Assembly (NCBI GenBank): GCA_964463605.1 | Contig: CAYXBZ010000021.1 | Location: 1-14,308, forward strand | Source of the DNA: DAOLOF01 sp964463605 | GTDB taxonomy: Bacteria > Patescibacteriota > Microgenomatia > UBA1400 > PJMF01 | Length of the DNA: 14,308 nucleotides | Direction: 5' to 3' | Part shown: piece after piece, positions 7,604 through 13,087 of the stretch | Layout of the letters: each line of letters starts with the position of its first letter | How positions within the stretch are numbered: position 1 is the first letter of the stretch | Position numbers and translations under genes: made by a program | The notes under the pieces: model-generated | The model's input: only the letters and a program-made list of their open reading frames with translations | What the model was told of the DNA's origin: nothing | Database searches by the model: none

Positions 7604-7690
7604 GACACTAAATGGCTTGATACCTGACGGTTCTAGTCTAGCTTGATAGATTTCTCAATTTCGCCACTGGGGTGTCAAAATTAAGAAATG
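7604..7690 (-). other. tRNA-Leu(CAG) trailer, related to the tRNA-Leu(GAG) cassette core
   Basis: Minus-strand sequence directly after tRNA-Leu(CAG). It begins with a stem (TTCT...AATTT paired with AAATT...AGAA), then GAGAAATCTATCAAG, GACTAGAACCGT and GTATCAAG. The same blocks, GAGAAATTTATCGAG, GACTTGAACCGT and GTATCGAG, occur after tRNA-Leu(GAG) at 10427-10480. A heptamer is directly repeated in each: CTTGATA at 7616-7622 and 7642-7648 here, CTCGATA twice in the other copy. Unlike that locus, no second copy of the tRNA 3' end is present. Confidence 0.6.
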
Positions 7691-7774
7691 TGCCGATGAG
7701 AGGACTTGAACCTCCATGAGAAAATTCTCACACGCTCCTGAAGCGTGCGCGTCTACCAGTTCCGCCACATCGGC
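7691..7774 (-). tRNA. tRNA-Leu(CAG)
   Basis: Full cloverleaf with long variable arm. Acceptor GCCGATG pairs with CATCGGC and the discriminator is A. The anticodon stem is CACGC/GCGTG with loop TTCAGGA, giving CAG. The variable arm is TGAGAA..TTCTCA, and the T-arm is GGAGG-TTCAAGT-CCTCT. CCA is not encoded. It decodes CUG. Confidence 0.95.
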
Positions 7775-7825
7775 ATTTTTACACCACAACTTCTAAAAAA
7801 TATTATTATTGATTATTAATGTTGT

Positions 7826-7845
7826 CCTGCCTGCCGAAAGGCAGG
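7826..7845. repeat. 20-bp palindromic element beside a tRNA-Leu fragment
   Basis: CCTGCCTGCCGAAAGGCAGG. The last 16 bases form a CCTGCC/GGCAGG hairpin with a GAAA loop, preceded by a repeated CCTG. Two further copies with loop GGTA lie at 10644-10663 and 10737-10756, also joined to tRNA-Leu 5' fragments at the same internal position. Confidence 0.8.
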
Positions 7846-7868
7846 TCTACCAGTTCCGCCACATCGGC
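7846..7868 (-). pseudogene. tRNA-Leu 5' fragment (acceptor strand plus D-arm)
   Basis: These 23 bases equal the first 23 of tRNA-Leu(CAG), from GCCGATG through GGTAGA. The sequence then switches to the palindromic element instead of the anticodon arm. The fragment's 5' end is 94 bases upstream of the intact gene's. It cannot form a tRNA. Confidence 0.85.
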
Positions 7869-7916
7869 AAAATTATGATTTGCCAGGTTGTTAGTGGTTA
7901 ATTATATCGAAAAAAT

Positions 7917-7925
7917 TGATATAAT
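7917..7925 (+). promoter_or_regulatory. Extended -10 promoter of tRNA-Arg
   Basis: TGATATAAT matches the extended -10 consensus TGnTATAAT. A weak TTAATT lies 16 bases upstream. Transcription should start near 7932, leaving a leader of about 33 bases for RNase P to remove. Confidence 0.65.
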
Positions 7926-7964
7926 TGGGAATGGAAATATACGATTGCTAGTGGTAACAGTGAC

Positions 7965-8038
7965 GCCCCAGTAGCTCAGTGGATTAGAGCGCAGGTCTTC
8001 GGAACCTGGCGTCGGGGGTTCGAGTCCCTCCTGGGGTA
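7965..8038 (+). tRNA. tRNA-Arg(UCG)
   Basis: Acceptor GCCCCAG/CTGGGGT with A discriminator; D-arm GCTC...GAGC. The anticodon stem is CAGGT/ACCTG with loop CTTCGGA, giving TCG. The T-arm is GGGGG-TTCGAGT-CCCTC. It is the only plus-strand tRNA here. CCA is not encoded. A genomic UCG anticodon reads CGA directly rather than through an A34-to-inosine ACG species. Confidence 0.93.
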
Positions 8039-8043
8039 CATTG

Positions 8044-8077
8044 AATATTGCAACGATTTTTATATCGTTGCAATATT
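8044..8077. terminator. Perfect 14-bp hairpin after tRNA-Arg
   Basis: AATATTGCAACGAT (8044-8057) and ATCGTTGCAATATT (8064-8077) are exact inverted repeats with a 6-base loop, five bases after the tRNA end. Only weak T-rich sequence follows on the plus strand, so it may be an atypical terminator or a 3'-end stabiliser. It also lies between the convergent tRNA-Arg and the FAD protein gene. Confidence 0.5.
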
Positions 8078-8120
8078 AAATTTAATCTAGGCTGAAAAAT
8101 TGTTTGTGAAGCAATTTTTC

Positions 8121-9461
8121 TTAATTACGCAACATCCCCTTTGCTGCAAATATTCCGCTAACTGCTGCTCCCACAATGTTTCCAGCCAGGCCAGGTCCAT
8201 CTCCTGCCACATAGAGATTATCAATCTGGGTTTGCATGTACTCATTGATTTTTAACCGATTTCCCCGCAGTTTGATTTCAGGTGCATAAATCAGAGTTGA
8301 ACCAGAATTGAGTCCTGGTAACACTCTGTCTAAGATTTCAAGACCCTCAAGGATGTTGGTAACGGTTCTATATGGTAGTGCTAGAGCGATATCTCCGGGA
8401 GTCACGTCTGTTAGCGTTGGATGTACGTAGCTTTTGTTAATTCTATCCCAAGTGCTACGTCGACCAGCTCTTAAATCTGCCAATCTTTGCAAGAGCGGTT
8501 TGTTTCCTCCAAGCAAAGATGTAGCTTTCGCTATTAATATTGCATAGTCAGTGGTATTTTCAACGGGATCAGTAAGTTGAACCTCTGTAGCAAGATCAAA
8601 ATTTGAGTTAGGTGACTTACTGTTGGCATTCGAGTACCCATTTACCGAGATGTATTCACCATACTTTTCTAGTGCCACTCTGCCATGTGGACAAGGACAA
8701 AAAGTTCTAACGGTGTCATCAAAGGTAGGTGTTTGCACTGAGTAAATATTCTCATGCATTATTTTGGAGTGCTCGGCCATGATTCCTGCTGGGAACTCAA
8801 CCCGAACTCCAATTTCAACTTTTTGGTAAGAGTAATCGAGGCCGATGTTTTTTGACTGAGTTTGCAACCACTTGGCTCCTACCCTTCCAGGAGCAACTAA
8901 GTACTGCTTAGCTTTGATTACCTTATCTTTAGTTTTTAAGCCAACGACCTTTTTCTTATCCACTAATATCTCTTTAACCATCGTGTCACACATGAATTTA
9001 ACACCTTTTCTTTTAAGGCTGTTGACCATTTTGGTGATCACGGCTGGGAGATTGTCACTGCCGACATGTTGACATTTTCTGACGTATAGTTTAACTCCTT
9101 GTCTTTGACAAAACTCGACAAGATCTTGTGCCTGTCCATTATTTTTAGGAGTATATGGAGCCTTAACCCCAAATTTATGAAAAAGTTCATCTACATAGTT
9201 CATGTAGTCGATGTACTCACTTTTATCAACTACGTCAAGAATTTTTTCGTGGGAAAGAACTGCAGTATAGTGAAGCTTTCCATCTGAGAAAGTGCCTGCT
9301 CCACCTACACCGCACATGGCTTCTTTAGGATCTCTGTCTTTAATATGTTTGCCTCGTTCAATGATGACTACCTTTTTTCTTTTTTTGGAGTCCTTGGTTA
9401 ATTCATAAGCAGCAAATAAGCCGGCTGGCCCGGCTCCGACAATGGCGACGTCGTAGGTCAT
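8121..9461 (-). CDS. FAD-dependent dehydrogenase, COG2509 type
   Basis: A flavoprotein of the large NAD(P)/FAD-dependent family whose substrate is not established. The Rossmann dinucleotide motif is at the N-terminus (VAIVGAGPAGLFAAYEL, 5-21), followed by an acidic residue ending the second strand (VVIIERG, 31-37). GVGGAGTFSDGKLHY (51-65) is a distinctive COG2509 element. The C-terminal FAD-closing motif NLYVAGDGPGLAGNIVGAAV lies at about 415-434. Cys50 next to the glycine-rich loop and a CPCPHG segment in the middle are characteristic of the group as I recall it. The length of 446 aa is normal. The start is preceded only by a weak AGAAAG. It appears monocistronic, flanked by tRNA loci on both sides. 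Confidence 0.88.
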   Translation of the reverse strand: MTYDVAIVGAGPAGLFAAYELTKDSKKRKKVVIIERGKHIKDRDPKEAMCGVGGAGTFSDGKLHYTAVLSHEKILDVVDKSEYIDYMNYVDELFHKFGVKAPYTPKNNGQAQDLVEFCQRQGVKLYVRKCQHVGSDNLPAVITKMVNSLKRKGVKFMCDTMVKEILVDKKKVVGLKTKDKVIKAKQYLVAPGRVGAKWLQTQSKNIGLDYSYQKVEIGVRVEFPAGIMAEHSKIMHENIYSVQTPTFDDTVRTFCPCPHGRVALEKYGEYISVNGYSNANSKSPNSNFDLATEVQLTDPVENTTDYAILIAKATSLLGGNKPLLQRLADLRAGRRSTWDRINKSYVHPTLTDVTPGDIALALPYRTVTNILEGLEILDRVLPGLNSGSTLIYAPEIKLRGNRLKINEYMQTQIDNLYVAGDGPGLAGNIVGAAVSGIFAAKGMLRN

Positions 9462-9583
9462 GGTCGCTTTCTGCTAATTGATAAGTAACACCTCAACCAG
9501 TTTACCAGATTTATGGGTTAATTACATATGTATTAGATAGATATATTCTGATGGGGCTTATGAAAGCGCGAAGCAAATTAAAA

Positions 9584-9775
9584 AATTATGAGCGAGAGAC
9601 GGGATTCCACTGCTCACCATTTATTGTGAATTTTTGATGGCTCCCAGTATTACTCGGGTTCATATGGCTCTTAGCCATATTCACTCGACGGCAGAACATG
9701 GATTCTCCTCCAAGCCTCGTCACTCATAATTAAGGATCCTAAAGGATCCATAATTATGAGCGAGAGACGGGATTC
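9584..9775 (-). repeat. Cassette bracketed by duplicated tRNA-Gly 3' end
   Basis: A 24-bp perfect direct repeat occurs at 9584-9607 and 9752-9775, 168 bp apart. The proximal copy is the last 17 bases of tRNA-Gly plus 7 trailer bases; it breaks in the T-loop between C56 and G57. In minus-strand order the interior has a 15-bp hairpin with one mismatch (9725-9758), block ACTCGACGGCAGAAC (plus strand, 9683-9697), an 8-bp hairpin (9662-9680), block ATTACTCGGGTT (9649-9660) and TGGCTC (9638-9643). The distal copy is followed on the plus strand by GCTCACC, which pairs with its own TGAGC. No ORF lies within. Confidence 0.85.
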
Positions 9776-9832
9776 GAACCCGCGACCTTCTCCTTGGCAA
9801 GGAGACACTCTAGCCAGCTGAGCTACTCTCGC
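9759..9832 (-). tRNA. tRNA-Gly(GCC)
   Basis: Acceptor GCGAGAG/CTCTCGC with U discriminator; D-arm GCTC...GAGT. The anticodon stem is TCTCC/GGAGA with loop TTGCCAA, giving GCC. The T-arm is GCGGG-TTCGAAT-CCCGT. CCA is not encoded. It is the last tRNA of the cluster. Confidence 0.95.
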
Positions 9833-9856
9833 GTTTTTGATGTTACTTAATATATG

Positions 9857-9929
9857 TGCCAAGCCTTGGAGTCGAACCAAGATCCCATGTTTTTCAGACA
9901 TGTGCCGTGACCACCTTGGCTAGCTTGGC
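9857..9929 (-). tRNA. tRNA-Phe(GAA)
   Basis: Acceptor GCCAAGC/GCTTGGC with A discriminator; D-stem GCC/GGC. The anticodon stem is CATGT/ACATG with loop CTGAAAA, giving GAA. The T-arm is CTTGG-TTCGACT-CCAAG. Positions 36-38 are AAA, the recognition feature for MiaA, which is encoded in this window. The trailer shows no cassette. Confidence 0.93.
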
Positions 9930-10003
9930 ATGTCTAGCAGAGCTTTATTTTAACACTGATTTTTGCGATGTTCTAGCTCTTTTTGAAAGAATCTGTCTGA
10001 ATG

Positions 10004-10077
10004 TGACTGCTATAGGATTCGAACCTATGACCTCTTCGATGTAAGCGAAGCGCTCTAACCAACTGAGCTAAGCAGTC
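10004..10077 (-). tRNA. tRNA-Val(UAC)
   Basis: Acceptor GACTGCT/AGCAGTC with A discriminator; D-arm GCTC...GAGC. The anticodon stem is CTTCG/CGAAG with loop CTTACAT, giving TAC. The T-arm is ATAGG-TTCGAAT-CCTAT. CCA is not encoded, and no duplicated end follows it. Confidence 0.95.
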
Positions 10078-10090
10078 TTTTTTGTTAAGA

Positions 10091-10292
10091 TGTGAGTCAG
10101 GTGGGACTCCACGACTCACCGAATTATAGCATTAAATTTTGTTGGCTCGCATGCATTACTCGGGTTTATCTCTTCTTTCAGCCGGGAAAACTCGACGGCA
10201 GAACCAATGGCCTCTCCTCAAACACCATGGCCCAAAAACATAAAAAGATCATCTTTAGTGATCTTTATATGTTTGTGAGTCAGGTGGGACTC
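10091..10292 (-). repeat. Cassette bracketed by duplicated tRNA-Lys 3' end
   Basis: A 19-bp perfect direct repeat occurs at 10091-10109 and 10274-10292, 183 bp apart. It breaks in the T-loop at the same C56/R57 point as the tRNA-Gly cassette. The interior repeats that layout: a 16-bp hairpin with one mismatch just after the tRNA (10236-10274), ACTCGACGGCAGAAC (10190-10204), ATTACTCGGGTT (10155-10166) and TGGCTC (10143-10148). The distal copy sits in a strong hairpin: GTGAGTC (10092-10098) with GACTCAC (10113-10119), and GTGG (10101-10104) with CCAC (10109-10112). Confidence 0.87.
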
Positions 10293-10349
10293 GAACCCAC
10301 GACACCCTGCTTAAGAGGCAGGTGCTCTAACCAACTGAGCTACTGACCC
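10276..10349 (-). tRNA. tRNA-Lys(CUU)
   Basis: Acceptor GGGTCAG/CTGACTC with one G-U pair and A discriminator; D-arm GCTC...GAGC. The anticodon stem is CCTGC/GCAGG with loop CTCTTAA, giving CTT. The T-arm is GTGGG-TTCGAGT-CCCAC. CCA is not encoded. Confidence 0.95.
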
Positions 10350-10361
10350 GCGTTACTTTCT

Positions 10362-10522
10362 TGTGCCCAGGAGAAGTGTTTCAGATTGCTTCGCATCTGA
10401 ACACATTTCTCGCGTCCCTCTGGGACTCGATACGTAGACTTTCGTCTACGGTTCAAGTCCACCTCGATAAATTTCTCCATTTAGTCACAAATGCGACTAA
10501 ATTGAAGAATGTGCCCAGGAGA
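10362..10522 (-). repeat. Cassette bracketed by duplicated tRNA-Leu(GAG) 3' end
   Basis: TGTGCCCAGGAGA is repeated at 10362-10374 and 10510-10522, 148 bp apart. The proximal copy is the 3' end of tRNA-Leu(GAG) plus two trailer bases. The interior holds a trailer hairpin (ATTTAGTC/GACTAAAT, 10479-10502), two CTCGATA heptamers (10427-10433, 10463-10469) flanking a perfect CGTAGAC-TTTC-GTCTACG hairpin (10433-10450), GTCCC/GGGAC, and a long hairpin joining the distal copy (GAGAA-GTGTTT-CAGAT with ATCTG-AACAC-TTCTC). The core is related to the tRNA-Leu(CAG) trailer rather than to the Gly/Lys core. Confidence 0.75.
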
Positions 10523-10593
10523 GGACTTGAACCTCCACGGAAAAATCCACAGCCTCCTCAAGACTGCGCGTCTACCAGTTTCGCCACCTGGGC
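10512..10593 (-). tRNA. tRNA-Leu(GAG)
   Basis: Acceptor GCCCAGG/CCTGGGC with A discriminator. The anticodon stem is CAGTC/GGCTG with loop TTGAGGA, giving GAG. It has a long variable arm and T-arm GGAGG-TTCAAGT-CCTCT. CCA is not encoded. A TTAATA-like -10 ends about 4 bases before the first base, so the transcript may have almost no leader. It is the first tRNA of the minus-strand cluster. Confidence 0.94.
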
Positions 10594-10779
10594 TTGTTAT
10601 TAAGTTTCTAAATTGTTAAGTTACGATTCATCAAGACTGCGCGCCTGCCTGCCGGTAGGCAGGTCTACCAATTCCGCCACCTGGGCTTGTTATTAAGTTT
10701 CTAAATTGTTAAGTTACGATTCATCAAGACTGCGCGCCTGCCTGCCGGTAGGCAGGTCTACCAATTCCGCCACCTGGGC
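10594..10779 (-). repeat. Two tandem 93-bp copies of tRNA-Leu 5' part, palindrome and leader
   Basis: Units 10594-10686 and 10687-10779 appear identical. On the minus strand each reads: first 23-24 bases of tRNA-Leu(GAG) with small changes (GGCGGAATT for GGCGAAACT), a 20-bp palindrome (10644-10663; 10737-10756), tRNA bases GCGCAGTCTTGA up to the anticodon, then a 37-base AT-rich leader that joins the next copy or the intact gene. The intact gene has no palindrome at that point. These are tRNA pseudogene fragments, and each also copies the likely promoter-proximal leader. Confidence 0.9.
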
Positions 10780-10891
10780 TTAGCGTTTATTAATGATTCT
10801 CTATCAATGGGTTATTAGCTTCACAATTTTACTCGATTTGTCTGGAAAATACAAAACAAAAAACTTCACAAATAGATAGAAAAACTGAACT

Positions 10892-11917
10892 TTACCAATC
10901 TGGGCTAAGTCGTTTTCGATATTTTCGATAGTAACCGTATATGGTTCGCAAGAGAATATAGGCTGGAATTGCAAGCAATCCACCCAATACTCCACCTAAA
11001 ATAAATCCTGAAAGAATACTTAGGATGCTTATAAGTGGATTAACATCGGCATTAGTTTTCATAACTCTAGGTGTAATAAGATTGCTTTCTGCTTGCTGGA
11101 GAATAATATAAAAGATTAAAACAACTAGCGCTGTGATGTGGTCTCCATGAATCCAAGCAATTACTATGGCTGGTACCGCTGCTAGAGTTGGGCCAAGGTT
11201 TGGTAAGATTTCAAGCATTAAAGCTAGTAGGCCGAGTGGTAGCGCGTACGGAATTCCAATAATTTCTAATCCTAAATAGGTTAATCCACCAACAAGTAGC
11301 ATAATAATTATTTGGCCACGAATCCATCCGCCCAATTGGTTTTCAATATCATTTAAAAACTTCTTGGCTATTTTGAAATGATGTTTATTGTTAGTAAACC
11401 AACCAATCTTTTTGTAAAGGTTTGGTTCATCAACCATTAAATAAAAAGAGATTACCAATAGGGTTAAAAAGGTAAACAAGCTTTTAAATGTTGAGTTGAT
11501 GATCGACAAGAGTGTATTAATGGAGCCGCTGTAGCTAGCTGCTAATTGATTTAATTCTTGAGCAGTAAATCTGAGGTTAGACAGTTCTTCTTGAAAATAT
11601 GGCAACTGTATCGTTTTCAACAATTGAGTAAGTTGGGTGGCAAGCGGTGGTATCAGTAGGGCTAGAATTGACGAAATAAAAACAAGTAGCAACATGTAAA
11701 TAATAAAAATACTCAGAACTCTAGACTTAATTTTTTTCTGAATTTTATTAACCATGGGGTTGAGGGCAACCATCAAGATAAAACCCATAAAAAGTGTGAT
11801 GATGATTTCTCTGATTCGATAAATAAAGAATAAACTCAAAAAAAAGAATGTGGTGAAGACAACAATTGACGGAGAGATGGCAATCACTGTTTTTTTTCTA
11901 TTAAGGAGATTAAGCAT
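10892..11917 (-). CDS. AI-2E family (UPF0118/PerM-like) membrane transporter
   Basis: A polytopic membrane protein of the AI-2E transporter superfamily, whose members export autoinducer-2 or act as Na+/H+ antiporters; the substrate cannot be told here. Two helices near the N-terminus (about 12-32 and 36-54) are followed by a third at 68-90. Then come an amphipathic extracytoplasmic stretch (92-140), a helix at 146-161, the conserved GGWIRGQ (196-202), paired helices to about 230, the family hallmark EILPNLGP (236-243), and two or three terminal helices. The C-terminus is strongly basic (YRKYRKRL), consistent with a cytoplasmic tail. At 341 aa the length is typical. No Shine-Dalgarno precedes the ATG. 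The 180-base gap upstream has TTAACA near 11970 but no good matching -10. Confidence 0.92.
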   Translation of the reverse strand: MLNLLNRKKTVIAISPSIVVFTTFFFLSLFFIYRIREIIITLFMGFILMVALNPMVNKIQKKIKSRVLSIFIIYMLLLVFISSILALLIPPLATQLTQLLKTIQLPYFQEELSNLRFTAQELNQLAASYSGSINTLLSIINSTFKSLFTFLTLLVISFYLMVDEPNLYKKIGWFTNNKHHFKIAKKFLNDIENQLGGWIRGQIIIMLLVGGLTYLGLEIIGIPYALPLGLLALMLEILPNLGPTLAAVPAIVIAWIHGDHITALVVLIFYIILQQAESNLITPRVMKTNADVNPLISILSILSGFILGGVLGGLLAIPAYILLRTIYGYYRKYRKRLSPDW

Positions 11918-12097
11918 GGTATTTGCTGATTTAAAAATTTATTAAATTTTGCTACATTTAACCAAACTGCATAAGTTGTTAACTTGAGCAGCAGTTTAAG
12001 TATAATTGATTTTTTTATAGATTTCTAGATTGGAGCTATATGAAAATATAGAAATACTATTCACTAGTGGTCTTTTTACAAGTTGAGTGGATTGTGT

Positions 12098-13084
12098 TTA
12101 AGTATCGAGTTCAATTAATTCTGATATATTGTTTTTTGAGTCAACCGTTAACCAACAATCCGGTTTATACTTCTTAAACCAAGTTAATTGTCTTTTGGCA
12201 TAAGAGAGTTCTTCCTTGATCCATTCATTTTCTAACTGCTTTATTGTAATTTTTTCTTGCAAATAGCTTTGAATCAAACTAAAGCCAGCTGCAGTAAAGG
12301 AGGGCAAAGTTTTTTCCTGGTCCTCAAATTTTTTAACAACTTTCTCAACTTCTTGAATAGCGCCTGACTCAATTCTCTTCTCAACTCTTTGGCGAATCTG
12401 ATCATCTAAGTACTCTAAGTCAGCATTTATTGCTATCATTTTGTATAGATAAGGATGATCGAGCTTGAGCTGCGAGCGTGATGCTGCTCTTTTCTTTTGA
12501 GCTTGTGCTATTTCAATAGCACGAATCAGTCTTCTTGGGTTATTTATGTCTGACTCATTCATCTGAGAGATTTTTGCTGGAGCTATTTCACGAAGCCAGT
12601 CTTGGAGTTCTTCTAAAGATAATTCTTCTGCCTTTTCTCTTATTATTGGGTTTGGTTTAACATAAATTGACTTATCTGCCGAAAGTAACTGCTGATGATA
12701 AAGTCCAGTTCCACCCACTACAATTGGCAGTTGATTTTTATCCCAAGCTTTATTGATTTTCTGAATGGCTAGATCTCTAAAGTGGGCCACCGACCATTCG
12801 TCGTCAGGATTAATGATAGACACTCCATGAATTTGAATGGGAAGTGTTTTATGTTGAAAATAATCGTATGGTTGATGTTTAACTCTTGTAAAACTTGGTG
12901 GAATGTCAGCTCCGGTTAATATTTCTAATCCCTGATAAACCTGTTTTGAGTCGGCAGAGATTAAAATCACACCTTTGTATTTTTTGGAATCAATCACTTC
13001 CTCTGCTAACTTGAGAGCTAGGCTAGTTTTGCCTGTTGCGGTCAGACCGGCGATTGAAAGCAACAACCTGTTGGAATTTGACAT
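12098..13084 (-). CDS. miaA: tRNA dimethylallyltransferase (MiaA)
   Basis: MiaA transfers a dimethylallyl group to N6 of A37 in tRNAs reading UNN codons, forming i6A. The P-loop is GLTATGKTS (13-21). The catalytic aspartate lies in LISADSKQVY (41-50, D45). GGTGLY is at 124-129, NNPRRLIRAIEI follows at about 181-192, and the C-terminal SYAKRQLTWFKK signature is present. At 328 aa the length is normal. The start lies 3 bases after the miaB stop, so the genes form an operon and are probably translationally coupled; MiaB uses MiaA's product. The tRNA-Phe in this window has the A36-A37-A38 target. The C-terminus (KKYKPDCWLTVDSKNNISEL) is not obviously truncated. Confidence 0.96.
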   Translation of the reverse strand: MSNSNRLLLSIAGLTATGKTSLALKLAEEVIDSKKYKGVILISADSKQVYQGLEILTGADIPPSFTRVKHQPYDYFQHKTLPIQIHGVSIINPDDEWSVAHFRDLAIQKINKAWDKNQLPIVVGGTGLYHQQLLSADKSIYVKPNPIIREKAEELSLEELQDWLREIAPAKISQMNESDINNPRRLIRAIEIAQAQKKRAASRSQLKLDHPYLYKMIAINADLEYLDDQIRQRVEKRIESGAIQEVEKVVKKFEDQEKTLPSFTAAGFSLIQSYLQEKITIKQLENEWIKEELSYAKRQLTWFKKYKPDCWLTVDSKNNISELIELDT

Positions 13085-13087
13085 AAC

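Noticed and set aside
9462..9583. Possible promoter or remnant gene upstream of the FAD protein
   Set aside because: AT-rich with several weak -10-like hexamers but no convincing -35/-10 pair or coding frame.
9584..10292. T-box riboswitch or group I intron as explanation of the tRNA cassettes
   Set aside because: No T-box TGGNACC bulge sequence or downstream synthetase gene, no recognisable group I P/Q/R/S elements, and the tRNAs are uninterrupted. The cassettes are too small for a conventional integrative element with its own integrase.
9671..10603. Several 62-84-aa open frames over the tRNA cluster
   Set aside because: Their translations (for example GLEPTTPCLRGRC and RGLEPPRK) are typical translated tRNA genes, not proteins.
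10594..10779. CRISPR-like array
   Set aside because: Only two tandem units with no unique spacers; the repeat content is tRNA-Leu sequence plus a palindrome.
10804..10995. 63-aa minus-strand open frame overlapping the AI-2E gene end
   Set aside because: It mostly overlaps the 3' end of a confident gene in another frame and shows no protein signature.
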